From Glandiceps talaboti (Eukaryota; Hemichordata; Enteropneusta; Spengelidae): a DNA stretch of 64,000 nucleotides. A model generated the notes under the pieces. That model did no database searches. It was not told the DNA's origin and saw only the letters and a list, made by a program, of their open reading frames with translations. Every line of letters begins with the position of its first letter. Position 1 is the stretch's first letter. The DNA lies in contig NC_135569.1 in assembly GCF_964340395.1 (NCBI RefSeq), positions 2,451,400-2,515,399 on the forward strand, read 5' to 3'. This document shows positions 1 through 11,993 of this stretch, one piece after another. Made by a program: the position numbers and the translations under genes.

Positions 1-140
1 AACCGAGATCCCTTTGCCTAATGAGGGAACAAACATCAACACAATATTTAGTCATCAATTTTTCAAATTGAGCAATTTATTGAATGCCAGCTCAAGTACC
101 ACGTAAAGTTCAGATGTATGACAGTTAGAAGGCAACTAAT

Positions 141-340
141 CAACCAACCAACCAACCAACCAACCAACCAACCAACCAACCAACCAACCAACCAACCAAC
201 CAACCAACCAACCAACCAACCAACCAACCAACCAACCAACCAACCAACCAACCAACCAACCAACCAACCAACCAACCAACCAACCAACCAACCAACCAAC
301 CAACCAACCAACCATTCAATCAATCAATCAATCAATCAAT
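141..340. repeat. (CAAC)n microsatellite with CAAT end
   Basis: About 43 uninterrupted CAAC tetranucleotides are followed by about six CAAT units. Long reading frames on both strands here are pure repeat translation and are not genes. Confidence 0.98.
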
Positions 341-837
341 TGACAATAGGTATTGCAGGACACCAGTTTCCATAATGACATAGTGTTTTGAAGAAGGCTC
401 TCGAGAACAGATTTTCACTGGGAATGATTTTGAGTTTTTGTGATCAAAGTGGAAGTTATCAAATGTATCCCTCCCTCCTAAGGGAGCTGGGGTCTGTTTA
501 GATAACATGTAATTACATGTACTTACTTTATTCTGGTTATTGATTAAATAAAATATCACATAATTAGAAATTTTGAACTAGAAATGAGAGCTGAAATTAT
601 TACTCAAGTACTGTATTTTTCTATACCCTCAACTATTGTTAGTAGATTTCACTTTTATAGTTTTGATGATGTTATTTTTAGGGAATCTGATACTTTTAAT
701 GGTAGTTTGTTGTTACTTCATATAGTCCGGTTAAATTTGCATCCAGGACGAATACTTAAATCTCGGACTCATTTTCCCTAACCTGGGGCACACTCTTCTT
801 TAGAAAGAGGCTTCAAGTTGTACAGTTAGAATATGGT

Positions 838-985
838 GTATTTCACATACAAGAGCCAAGTTATACACATTTGAACTGAAAACATAAAATTTATACTCAA
901 GTTATTTTATGACATGACACTGTGTATCTATGCCATTGGTTCTGTAGTGCTAGAAATAGGAGTCAAAAATATTCAACAATAATCA
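838..985 (+). repeat. Dispersed repeat, copy A
   Basis: The stretch reading ACATACAAG..CAA..TTATACACATT and on through a TATG.CATGA..TGT block resembles 15915-16060 in intron 6 of the NACHT gene over about 140 bp, in the same orientation, with many substitutions. No terminal repeats or coding capacity are visible, so the class is unknown. Confidence 0.6.
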
Positions 986-1018
986 TTTCTTTCCCCATTT
1001 TTGTTCAGTACGATCAAA

Positions 1019-1310
1019 CTAAGCATCACCCTTCTTACATTTAATCTTAAATAAAACCCAGCTGACTCTGGATTGGTTTATACCCAGACTGTAGTGGTAA
1101 GATGCATATGAGCTAACATGTATTAACAAACTTATAGGATGCCAAAACAGAGGTCTGAGGAGAACAAATGGCCAGGCATTTAAGGCAACTGTGGGTTTTG
1201 ATACATTTAAACTGAGTAACAACATTCTTACATACAACACTGGGTGGCTTTGAACCCAGACAGCAATGGTATGAAGGCACATATCGTACTATAGTGCTAA
1301 GCCACCAAAA
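1019..1310 (-). repeat. Two degenerate tRNA-related SINE fragments
   Basis: On the minus strand, about 1019-1115 and 1195-1310 each run from a TTAGCTCA- or TTAGCAC-like A-box region through a CAGTCTGGGT(A/T) stretch to a GTAAGAAnGnTG block. These are the landmarks of the better preserved element at 1664-1938 in the opposite orientation. They lie side by side and look like two old insertions or a duplicated head. Confidence 0.6.
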
Positions 1311-1362
1311 TATCTGACTAAAATTGAACTAAAAAAACCAAGACTTGTTTTGGTTTACTTAC

Positions 1363-1494
1363 CTCAATATCCTCTATCATAAATGGTTTATAAATATTTC
1401 TTTCTATCAATGTTGGATAAACAAACTTCGGTACCATCTCTTCTGCCAACTTGACACGATTCCGTCTTAAGATCTCCTTATGATGGGCTTCCAT
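1363..1494 (-). CDS. CARD-containing protein, first coding exon (partial gene)
   Basis: The exon encodes 44 residues beginning MEAHHKEILRRNRVKLAEEM and ending IEDIE, then a consensus donor (GAG|GTAAGT) in phase 0. The pattern M..HH.E.L..NRV.LA followed by a leucine/isoleucine helix pair matches the N-terminal half (helices 1-3) of the CARD of caspase-2, and less closely that of CRADD. CARDs are death-fold domains that recruit or activate caspases by homotypic binding. The exon extends upstream as 5' UTR to a pyrimidine-rich acceptor (TTTTCAATCTGACAG) at about 1523. The rest of the CARD and any protease domain would lie left of the window, so caspase, adaptor or regulator cannot be decided. 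The 40-odd residue match is short but ordered, and the splice sites are good. Confidence 0.72.
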
Positions 1495-1522
1495 TCTTGA
1501 CTTTGTCTTTTGTCAATATCTC
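1495..1522 (-). other. 5' UTR part of the CARD gene's second exon
   Basis: This short untranslated leader lies between the acceptor CTGACAG|GAGATATTG and the ATG at 1494. The pyrimidine tract GTTTTCTTTTC upstream supports a true acceptor. Confidence 0.6.
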
Positions 1523-1663
1523 CTGTCAGATTGAAAAGAAAACAATTTAAATTTAACTCAAAATGACTGTAGAATTTGTTAGTTTACACGTACTAAGATC
1601 TTTTACTTGGTCCATCCATCTTTTTTTTACTTTTTTTTACTTTTTAAAATTTTTCTTGGGGTT

Positions 1664-1938
1664 GTCGGTGGTCGATCGGTTAGCTCATACGCCTCTTACC
1701 TCTGCAGTCTGGGTTCGAACCTGCCTGGTGTCGGCTGGGTTTGATTTAAAATTTAACCAGGTCAGTATGTAAGAAGGGTGATGCTCAGTTTGACCCTGCC
1801 GAACAACGCAGGTTTTCCCCGGGCACTCCGGTTTCCTCCTGCTTCTTCAACACTAGGGCACTAGGGTGCTGCTCTTGCGGTGACCATTCAACAAATTTCC
1901 GAATTTATTTGGATGAATAAAGATTATTATTAATATTA
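1664..1938 (+). mobile_element. tRNA-derived SINE
   Basis: A tRNA-like head (GGTTAGCTCA A-box region, perfect B box GGTTCGAACC at 1712-1721) is followed by a roughly 200-bp unrelated body and an AATAAAGATTATTATTAAT tail. The pol III promoter boxes plus an A/T simple-repeat end define a tRNA-related SINE. The tail suggests mobilisation by a partner LINE with ATT-type ends. Confidence 0.85.
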
Positions 1939-2473
1939 CCAGGTTCATGACCAAAAATGATTATTTTCTTTAAAGGTAAGTAAAATTTAGGAATTTCAAA
2001 TATTTGTATTCATTGACAACATGTCTACTGATTCCCATGATACAATGCAAGTCCATGACAAGGACTTGAACAATGAATGAGGAACAAGTTTCAAGTCAGC
2101 CTTTTTTTGGCAATCATAAGTAATGTAAGTGAGATACATGTCAAATTAATAAGGATCATCTGAGCCTAAATATATGAAAAGGTCTTTATTTCCTGAAGTG
2201 AATGTTATAGTTCTTGGTGGTTACTTTTGATATTGAAATATTTAAATATCATTCTAACAACAAAATTATGTTGAATCATATTTATCAAATTGTATATTTC
2301 TCACCAAGTATTCAGATATGATATTATGCTATAACTTTAAGGCTACCACCAAATTTGAAGAAAAATGACACACTCATGGTTTACAAAATGTACAAAGCCA
2401 CTTTGTCTAAATCAAGCACTGCTGTCACCCTTTGTACATGTACATATCAATTTACTAAATGTCAGTTTAGTCA

Positions 2474-4825
2474 TAGACCCTAGCTATGGTTTAGTATATG
2501 ATTTAGTAGGTGTAGATTTGGCCTGTAAACCTAGTAAGACCTAATACTTTACAATAGACCCTACCTATGGTTTAGTATATGATTTAGTAGGTGTAGATTT
2601 GGCCTGTAAACCTAGTAAGACCTAATACTTTACAATAGACCCTACCTATGGTTTAGTATATGATTTAGTAGGTGTAGATTTGGCCTGTAAACCTAGTAAG
2701 ACGTAATGCTTTACAATAGACCCTACCTATGGTTTAGTATATGATTTAATAGGTGTAGATTTGGCCTGTAAACCTAGTAAGACCTAATACTTTACAATAG
2801 ACCCTACCTATGGTTTAGTATATGATTTAGTAGGTGTAGATTTGGCCTGTAAACCTAGTAAGACCTAATACTTTACAATAGACCCTAGCTATGGTTTAGT
2901 ATATGATTTAGTAGGTGTAGATTTGGCCTGTAAACCTAGTAAGACCTAATACTTTACAATAGACCCTAGCTATGGTTTAGTATATGATTTAGTAGGTGTA
3001 GATTTGGCCTGTAAACCTAGTAAGACCTAATACTTTACAATAGACCCTAGCTATGGTTTAGTATATGATTTAGTAGGTGTAGATTTGGCCTGTAAACCTA
3101 GTAAGACCTAATACTTTACAATAGACCCTACCTATGGTTTAGTATATGATTTAGTAGGTGTAGATTTGGCCTGTAAACCTAGTAAGACCTAATACTTTAC
3201 AATAGACCCTAGCTATGGTTTAGTATATGATTTAGTAGGTGTAGATTTGGCCTGTAAACCTAGTAAGACCTAATACTTTACAATAGACCCTAGCTGTGGT
3301 TTAGTATATGATTTAGTAGGTGTAGATTTGGCCTGTAAACCTAGTAAGACCTAATACTTTACAATAGACCCTAGCTATGGTTTAGTATATGATTTAATAG
3401 GTGTAGATTTGGCCTGTAAACCTAGTAAGACGTAATGCTTTACAATAGACCCTACCTATGGTTTAGTATATGATTTAGTAGGTGTAGATTTGGCCTGTAA
3501 ACCTAGTAAGACCTAATACTTTACAATAGACCCTACCTATGGTTTAGTATATGATTTAGTAGGTGTAGATTTGGCCTGTAAACCTAGTAAGACCTAATAC
3601 TTTACAATAGACCCTAGCTATGGTTTAGTATATGATTTAGTAGGTGTAGATTTGGCCTGTAAACCTAGTAAGACCTAATACTTTACAATAGACCCTAGCT
3701 GTGGTTTAGTATATGATTTAGTAGGTGTAGATTTGGCCTGTAAACCTAGTAAGACGTAATACTTTACAATAGACCCTACCTATGGTTTAGTATATGATTT
3801 AGTAGGTGTAGATTTGGCCTGTAAACCTAGTAAGACCTAATACTTTACAATAGACCCTAGCTATGGTTTAGTATATGATTTAGTAGGTGTAGATTTGGCC
3901 TGTAAACCTAGTAAGACCTAATACTTTACAATAGACCCTACCTATGGTTTAGTATATGATTTAGTAGGTGTAGATTTGGCCTGTAAACCTAGTAAGACCT
4001 AATGCTTTACAATAGACCCTAGCTATGGTTTAGTATATGATTTAGTAGGTGTAGATTTGGCCTGTAAACCTAGTAAGACCTAATACTTTACAATAGACCC
4101 TACCTATGGTTTAGTATATGATTTAGTAGGTGTAGATTTGGCCTGTAAACCTAGTAAGACCTAATGCTTTACAATAGACCCTAGCTATGGTTTAGTATAT
4201 GATTTAGTAGGTGTAGATTTGGCTTGTAAACCTAGTAAGACGTAATACTTTACAATAGACCCTACCTGTGGTTTAGTATATGATTTAGTAGGTGTAGATT
4301 TGGCCTGTAAACCTAGTAAGACGTAATACTTTACAATAGACCCTACCTGTGGTTTAGTATATGATTTAGTAGGTGTAGATTTGGCCTGTAAACCTAGTAA
4401 GACGTAATACTTTACAATAGACCCTACCTATGGTTTAGTATATGATTTAGTAGGTGTAGATTTGGCCTGTAAACCTAGTAAGACCTAATACTTTACAATA
4501 GACCCTAGCTATGGTTTAGTATATGATTTAGTAGGTGTAGATTTGGCCTGTAAACCTAGTAAGACCTAATACTTTACAATAGACCCTAGCTATGGTTTAG
4601 TATATGATTTAGTAGGTGTAGATTTGGCCTGTAAACCTAGTAAGACCTAATACTTTACAATAGACCCTAGCTATGGTTTAGTATATGATTTAGTAGGTGT
4701 AGATTTGGCCTGTAAACCTAGTAAGACCTAATACTTTACAATAGACCCTAGCTATGGTTTAGTATATGATTTAGTAGGTGTAGATTTGGCCTGTAAACCT
4801 AGTAAGACCTAATGCTTTACAATAG
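2474..4825. repeat. 81-bp minisatellite, 29 copies
   Basis: The unit starts TAGACCCTAGCTATGG and ends ATACTTTACAA. Start points at 2474, 2555, 2636 and so on to 4742 are exact multiples of 81, so I see no net length change in 2.35 kb. Variation is confined to a few sites: ACC or AGC, TAT or TGT, TAGTAGG or TAATAGG, ACCTA or ACGTA, and ATAC or ATGC. All three plus frames contain stops, so it is non-coding. Confidence 0.98.
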
Positions 4826-5757
4826 GACTTTGATAGTAGTAAGTAGTAAAGGTTGTTTATTATAGTGACATGTGATATACATTTTACAAATTGGCAATAA
4901 CAATATCAGAAAGCAAACACATCACCCAGCCCACCGTGCTTATTAGTCACTACAAAACTGAATTACTCGTATAAAGCACTTAAAAATAAGGGGTGCAAAG
5001 AGGACAGTCATAACAAGTAAAGAAAAGTAACATACTACATTGTTATATAAAGATGATTACACCTTCTGGTGTAAGCTTTGTGAATAAATTTACAAGTTGC
5101 TCTAGGACTTTGATAAGTGTAAAGACTGGTTATCATTAATATGTATGGCCACACTACTATGTCTGTTTTATGAAAAAGACAGACTGCTGTTTTTGTATCG
5201 TGACACTTATCATGACTTGTGTCACTATGCAGAAATGGCACTCACTGCGATATGATAAACAAAGAGGTGATATCAGGAAATAAACTCATTATATACATAA
5301 ACTCATATTGTTTTGATTTGACATGTTCTCAGCTCCATAATTTTATATACATATTTACCTATAACCTTTTCCCATCTAAATTCTAAATTAGTTCATATCC
5401 TAATCAAATTCAGACTTGAAGTATAAAGACGAAGGGTAGTCCACTGCTAACTCCGTAGATAGAAAATGATTGTGCAAGATATCCTGTTTGGTATAGCTGG
5501 TACATGTAGTAGTAGTAATACTGTAAATAAGGCAGTAGTAGGTGAATGTGGGCGTCTGTCAGTTTTTATTCTAACTGTGTGATGTAATAGTTTAAAGTAC
5601 TGAATATAAAGTTACTGAGAATGCTGCCATGCCACGCATTCTATACAGAGACTATATAGTATTACATGTATGAATGCAGAAGGAATGTGTGGTGGAAGTA
5701 TCATAGTAATTATTTCTTTGAATTCAACTTCATTTTCATTTGATCTCTCATTCCTAG

Positions 5758-5887
5758 AATCCTAGCATACAGTACATTAAGTATCCTAGCATACAGTACA
5801 TTTTAGATCTTCTAAGAATCCTAGCATACAGTACATTTTAGATCTTCTAAGAATCCTAGCATAAAGTACATTTTAGATCTTCTAAGT
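5758..5887. repeat. 35-bp tandem repeat, about 4 copies
   Basis: The unit is AATCCTAGCATACAGTACAT followed by TTTAGATCTTCTAAG. The first copy is shortened to end in TAAGT, and the last copies differ by single bases. Confidence 0.9.
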
Positions 5888-6730
5888 ACACATGACTATC
5901 TTCCTGTTGTCTTTCTATATTAATAGTCATTACATTTTATCACAACACAAAACTATGCAAAATATTGACACACTTTCCCTGTCTAATCACTAATAACATA
6001 ATAAGTTTGGTACAACCATGTACATAGTGGAATTTATTTATTCATTTTCAATCGTTTTCAGGCAAAAGAGAAAATTTATCTTTTCAGTGAAAATAAAATC
6101 TCTTCAAGATTTCATATTCCACAGTACATGTACTTATACCTTTTGTGGAATATTTTTCGTAATTGTTAAAATTTGATTTTAAGTTTTTCACCAGAATTCA
6201 AATTTTAGACAAACAAGGAATTGGAGATTATATACATATTTTGTAGTGCTACTAAGTCACAAAATTGGGAATAACAGTGACCATCTAGCCTTCAAAATGA
6301 TATTTAGAACTGAACAGGGTTTTTTAACATTTTAAGTTTCAGCGCCTTTCTTTGACTTTCTGTGAAAAATAACAATCTAAATCAGATATAAACATATTAC
6401 ATATAATTATATCTTATATATTATTTTTTTCCCCCTAATTTTGTTTCAGTTTTTACCAATTTTTTTCCTAATTTTGTTTCAGTGTTCACCTCTACCTGAC
6501 ATCATCCACAAATATACAAATCTGTGACTAAATTTAGAATAAACTTTAGTCAAACAAAGTGTCATGGCCAGTACAGACAGCATTAATTGTATATCAGATT
6601 TGTATTGTTTTTTGAAGGTGATTTCACTGATGATACTTTGTGTCAACAACAGATAAAAATAGTTGAATTCAACCTACATGTTTTAAAAAAATGTTTTCTC
6701 CCAAAACTTTTAATCATCATATATTAGAAC

Positions 6731-6732
6731 AG

Positions 6733-6767
<35 letters not shown>

Positions 6768-6768
6768 C
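6731..6768. repeat. (AAC)n microsatellite
   Basis: About 13 AAC triplets. The minus-strand valine-rich frame over it is repeat translation. Confidence 0.95.
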
Positions 6769-7318
6769 TATTTGTTGCAGAAGGATATTTCCCCCTATAT
6801 ACAATGTTATGCTTTGAATGTGTCTAAAGCAGACAGACGTTGACACAACATCATCCATATCAGTGACCTCTATGACCCCCCACATAAAGCAAACATGAAT
6901 TATTACATTGGACACCCACATATCTCATGTCAAGTAGCAGTTTAGCCCACTCACTATCTAGTCTAGATATATTCATACCAAATCAAAACATGACTTGCAC
7001 AAAAAATGTACAACCAAACTAGAGAGACTATTCAATTATGAGACACAACGTTTTACAAACAAAATACTGACACTGATTACTCACTCTCAATATCTGTAGA
7101 CTGTAATTAATAATAAAATAATAATAATAAAAATAAATGATCAGAGCTGCTTAAAATACAAAACAATCAAAAACTATATAAAAGTAAAATTCCAAATTTA
7201 AAAGAAGGCAAGTATAAAAAGATGAGTTTTCAGCATGCGTTTAAAAACATTAAAATTATTATTATGACGGATTTGGAGATTCGTAACAAAAAACGCTGTG
7301 TGAGACGAGACGTACAAA

Positions 7319-7708
7319 ACATTGTCCTGCCTAATGAAACTCTATAGTGACTCTGGTTTGGTAGTAACATTGTCCTGCCTAATTGAAACTCTATAGTCCT
7401 TCTGGTTTGGTAGTAACATTGTCCTGCCTAATTGAAACTCTATAGTCATTCTGGTTTGGTAGTAACATTGTCCTGCCTAATTGAAACTCTATAGTCATTC
7501 TGGTTTGGTAGTAACATTGTCCTGCCTAATTGAAACTCTATAGTCATTCTGGTTTGGTAGTAACATTGTCCTGCCTAATTGAAACTCTATAGTCACTCTG
7601 ATTTGGTAGTAACATTGTCCTGCCTAATTGAAACTCTATAGTCACTCTGATTTGGTAGTAACATTGTCCTGCCTAATTGAAACTCTATAGTCACTCTGAT
7701 TTGGTAGT
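7319..7708. repeat. 49-bp tandem repeat, 8 copies
   Basis: The unit begins ATTGTCCTGCCTAATTGAAA and ends GGTTTGGTAGTAAC. The first copy is one base short. The last three copies share GATTTGG in place of GGTTTGG, which shows growth by block duplication. Confidence 0.95.
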
Positions 7709-8831
7709 ATGAAATGACATGAGTTTTGGAACTGTTCGGGGTCATAGGTCAGTGGTGTATCAAATTGACTGAGGTACACTGCTGCTGTGTATATTTTTGT
7801 ATAGTTTCTGTCTTACACATTTTTATACTTTTTGCGACCTAGATTTGTTTATTGAAATCAAAGTTATTACAATGTATTATCATTTGATAAATTGCAGATA
7901 GGCTAATATGATTATTTTAAAAAACTGGTGATACTAAATATAAACCTGACATAATCATTGACTTTGTACAATTTATGACTACAACATGTTTGCTGTGATC
8001 CATCTAAGTAAATATTCAATACATTATATGATGTCCTTGAAATACACAATGTCTCACATTTTGACCCATATCACGTGTTTGTCTCTTTGGAAACAATAAG
8101 GTGAAATTTACCTGAGAATTGTATCTGGGAATTTCCCATCCAAAAGATGTTTTGTATTTATGTCAATTTTACTGGATTCCTTCCTCTCTGTCCTGGGGCT
8201 CTAAAACCAACTACAGCACTATAGATCTATGCTAAACAAATTGTGACAGCTGATCTGTCTATAAATGAGAAATTTAGCATACAAATTGCACATTTTGACA
8301 TCCAGGGCAAACAGCACAGCAAAAATCAGTCTACATGGACTTTGCTAGGTCACTGGGTTTGAAAGTAGCAACAGTCCAGTGTACATAGACTACTAAACAT
8401 TACGTCTACTGTAGTACGGAGATGAATTTGTATGGTGCTAGTTTGTTAGATTAATTGAAATCAACAGAAAATTGTAGTTGAAATATTTCATTTGGGTAAA
8501 TCTGACTAACAAGCATAGAAGTAAAATTGAACTATGTAATAATAATATTATTGGCCTCTGAATTAGCAAGAAAGACATCTAGACTACAAAAAAAATTACA
8601 TCATAATTACAAGAAGTAACTAAATCTCTTGTAAGAACAGAAAGTCCACAAGTTGAAATACTAGTACATGTCTATGGTGTATCTTAGTCTATTGAATACT
8701 ATGTTATGCAGAAAAAATGCACATAACATGAGATAATTGTAATAGATAGACAGTATAAATAGATACAATGTTTGTTTTCTTTTCTTTTTCAAAATGACCT
8801 CAAGGTCATTTGTTAATAATACAATGACCAG

Positions 8832-8935
8832 AGGCACTCAAATCAATGTGTAGAAAAAAAAATATGTATTGTATGTAAATAAGACTTATTTACATACATT
8901 TTTAAAAAAAATCATACACATTGAGTCTAGTGCCT
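8832..8935. repeat. Hairpin element (MITE-like)
   Basis: Imperfect inverted arms of about 50 bp run from AGGCACT inward to TATGTAAATAAG and back from CTTATTTACATA outward to AGTGCCT, with CAATGTGTA and TACACATTG inside. Nearly the whole element folds on itself, as expected of a short MITE. No clear target duplication is seen. Confidence 0.65.
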
Positions 8936-9500
8936 GTGACAATCATGTAAGGCAAGAATAACTATAAAAATATTACATATAGTATGAAGTATAAGAAATC
9001 TAAATTTTCGGGGAAAGATTTTTTACATCAGCAAATTATAAGACCCTACACATAAAACAAAGAATTCTTTTGGCTAGATCGTATCAAATCGACCGCCACA
9101 GTTCAGTGTGCTCACTCAACGGAGGCAGAAAATTTACTATACAGGACTCTCACCCACCTGTTTCGTTTCTTAGACGTTACGTCGTGGTACTAGTAGTGAA
9201 GTACCGAACTTAGAATTTTCGACTCCTTGTATTAACAGATCGAATATTATTGCATCGTATGCAGTCACACGTTTACTGATGTCAATAATGATCGAATGTG
9301 AATAATGGTGATTCAGAACACATCCAGTTTAGCGGATGGGAAATTGCATCAACATAACGTCATGTACTAAAATTAGATCGTGGAGGCCCCCAATGGCAAT
9401 GACATGATACATTGATAGTGATACAAGATACATCAATCAGATCAGATCATAGCGATCATATCAGTATTTAAAGTGAAACATCATGAAAAATAATACTCAC

Positions 9501-9645
9501 CGTATACAAGATATGTGATAAGATCAGGCAGTTGATAATCAAAACTCCAAAATATTTATCGGTAAATGTGATCCGCAAAAAATATTAGGAACTTTTTGTA
9601 AGTACTCTCATGCGATCAGCGCCATTATTGAAATTGTCCGTCCAC
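9501..9645 (-). promoter_or_regulatory. Putative non-coding exon 1 and start region of the CARD gene
   Basis: On the minus strand a leader would end at TATACG|GTGAGT with the GT at 9500. The 5' end is a guess near the GCGCCATTATTG segment at about 9620-9645. No TATA box can be assigned with confidence. Confidence 0.35.
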
Positions 9646-10075
9646 GTTCAAGAGTTTTTTGAATTCAGTTCCCTGAATCATCTATATATTTATTTATATC
9701 TGTACTCTAATTTCTATCATTCTTATTATATTTAACTAAATTAATTAGTTTTTATAATTCCATGGTGATACATAAATTTCCAGTGTTAGAATATACTGGT
9801 TAAAAATTTTGATATATACGAGGTCATAATAATGCGCGCACTCAGTGTCAAGTAACAAAATTCTTTCGTTTTCGTTGTATTTTTTCGATGAAGATAGACT
9901 TATTTTTACTCTCTTCATAATAATTCGACATGAAACTTTGCGATATGTAATTAAAAAAGAAAGCAATACATCATTATTGAGTGTGGTTAAAACTACTATT
10001 TGGATACTTTGTCAATGATATAATAAAATATATTTTATGTAGATAATGTTTTGTTATGTAAATTAAAGATGAGGT
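9646..10075. promoter_or_regulatory. Putative divergent promoter region between CARD and NACHT-TPR genes
   Basis: The interval separates the inferred leader exons of the two oppositely transcribed genes. It is AT-rich apart from its edges, and a GGCAAC motif occurs just beyond it at about 10094. I cannot place transcription starts, so the boundaries are approximate. Confidence 0.35.
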
Positions 10076-10869
10076 CGCCATGTTGATAGTTTTGGCAACG
10101 AGACAACACATAGCTAGAGAGGCAGGTTGCTGAGGTTTATTGCGTACTGAGCTGGACGATGCATCTGAAGATAACCGTTGTAATCCAAAGATAACAGAAG
10201 TAACGGCCAGGAAGAGGTGTGAGTATGTCTTTTATAAGATCACACGAAGGGCCCAAACCCTGTTGTGTTACATTTGAAGACCGACAACAAACCGATTCGA
10301 CTTGTGTACATGCATAGCACAGGTGCACCTGTAGGCTGTAGGAATACGAAATTTTGGCAGTGAGGTTTTATTCCCGTCGCCAATTTTTCCATCATGAAGT
10401 ACATGTCCTGGATTTATTCCCAGTGGTATATTGTTCTAAACTGTCGTGCTGTCATTCCAAAAACAAAAATGATTAAATAACTCATAACATCCTATATTGA
10501 TATGCAAATTTTGATGTCACACAGGTTTGTCATGTTTTCAAGAGCAAAAACTATTCTCTCTGAGATCTGACAGCTGTTTTTATATGTAAATCATTAAGTT
10601 CATCCAAGATATATGTATTTGCTTCATGGTTTCAATTTTAAATTTAATTTTTAACTTTCACTTTCACTTTCATGTTACTTCATTGCTGAAACCAACATAG
10701 TCAGTTATTACTACTATCATATCAGTAGAGCCGGCCATTGGGAGTGAATGACATACCCAATATGTCAATCCTATCTGACATACCCAATATGCAAATTTAG
10801 TGATTCGACATTTTCATATGATACATCTATATATAACGCTATGTTTATATATTTTTCACTTATCTACAG
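10076..10869 (+). other. Leader region of the NACHT-TPR gene (5' UTR exon and intron)
   Basis: A good acceptor (CACTTATCTACAG|ACATAG) at 10869/10870 lies 86 bases before the start ATG, so at least one untranslated exon is expected upstream. The likely position is the 10080-10220 segment, which ends near a possible donor GAAGAG|GTGTGAG. I see no coding sequence here. Confidence 0.4.
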
Positions 10870-10955
10870 ACATAGAATTTCTGCACAGTAACCACTGTGA
10901 TTACATTTTCATTTTGTGTCGTACTCTGCTGTGAACATCTTCACATCCTGACAAG

Positions 10956-11925
10956 ATGGGCTGTGGGTCCTCAAGGAGTTTCAGCTATAAAGCTGAAGTT
11001 GAACAGATGTGGGATGAAGTACAAAGAACTTCAGATTCTAAGAAAGGAGGAAGTAAAAAAGATCTTGTGGTGCGAAGATCAGGCTGGAAAACTATCCGGG
11101 TATTTGTATCATCAACTTTTAAAGATTTCCACATGGAACGAGAAGTGTTAATCAAACAGGTAAGAAAGTACTGAATGACAAACTATGGATATGTTTAATA
11201 GAGATGTGCCACCCTGACATCCTCCTCAAACCTACACCCCCATTTTAGACTGACCTCCCACTTTTAGACCAATCTCCCCTTAATTTACCTAAGACCAACC
11301 TCCCCAAATATACACCCCATTTTAGACCAACCTACCTTAAATCTACACCCCCACTCATGACTAACCCCCCCCCCCCCCCAAAAAAAAAAAAAAAAAAAAA
11401 AAAAAATCTACAACACCCCATTTTAGACCAATATACCTGAAAATACATACTCCAAAGGGTGTTATGTGCATATATTATAATTTACATTGTGCCAGAGGGT
11501 AGTAATTTGTACAACAAATGATTTCAGGAATTAATTTGGTGTGATTTTATAAAATATCTTCTTGTGTTCATAGGTATTTCCTGATCTAAGACAGTGGTGT
11601 GAGAAAAGAAGACTTCATCTTGTTGAGTGTGATCTTAGATGGGTAAGGACTACCATCAATTCTTAGTGTTTCACAGTTTGATTTTCTCTGATTTGATGTA
11701 TACTGTGGCGTCATGATGTTTGAATGGTTAGATGGACAGCTCAGCATCAACAAGGTGCTGGCTAGAGCTTCATTCTGTCATTTGGTTTTGAATGGCTAGA
11801 GTCCTTAAGCAAGATTTTGACCATGATTGTGTCCCAGTCAACCCAGCTGTATAATTTGAGACAGACAGACAGATAATCAATCAATCAATCAATCAATCAA
11901 TCCATCAACCAACAAACCAACCAAC

Positions 11926-11993
<68 letters not shown>

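Larger units (their letters stand above)
341..1362. other. Non-coding stretch, presumed intron of the CARD gene
   Basis: This lies downstream (minus sense) of the first coding exon of the CARD gene. I could not find the exon carrying the second half of the CARD here, so it is probably beyond the left edge. The stretch holds a dispersed repeat at about 838-985 (related to 15915-16060) and two degenerate SINE pieces at 1019-1310. Confidence 0.6.
1523..9500 (-). other. Presumed first intron of the CARD gene
   Basis: The donor is CTTGTATACG|GTGAGT (minus, GT at 9500) and the acceptor is at 1523. Contents are a SINE (1664-1938), the 81-bp satellite (2474-4825), a 35-bp tandem repeat (5758-5887), an AAC run (6731-6768), a 49-bp tandem repeat (7319-7708) and a hairpin element (8832-8935). 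The remaining sequence is AT-rich and I see no coding exon in it. The intron span is an inference from the two splice signals. Confidence 0.45.
4826..9500. other. AT-rich non-coding sequence with small repeats
   Basis: No coding exon could be supported on either strand apart from the listed repeats. Short frames here lack codon structure or splice context. The 9040-9500 end is less AT-rich and leads into the putative shared promoter region. Confidence 0.5.

Noticed and set aside
63-375. Long WLVG- and NQPT-repeat reading frames
   Set aside because: Translations of the CAAC microsatellite; no start context, splice sites or non-repeat sequence.
332-559. Minus-strand frame following a CTAAACAG acceptor-like site (TPAPLGGRDTFDNF...)
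   Set aside because: Considered as the next exon of the CARD gene, but the sequence does not resemble CARD helices 4-6 and I could not find a supporting donor or homology.
1664-1738. Functional tRNA gene
   Set aside because: The B box is perfect but the acceptor and anticodon stems do not pair; the downstream body and tail show it is a SINE.
2474-4825. CRISPR array
   Set aside because: Regular 81-bp units, but there are no unique spacers; the whole unit repeats and the context is eukaryotic.
10070-10100. RFX X-box in the NACHT gene leader (GTCGCCATGTTGAT, GGCAAC)
   Set aside because: Only half-sites match and the spacing is wrong, so I do not call a ciliary promoter element.
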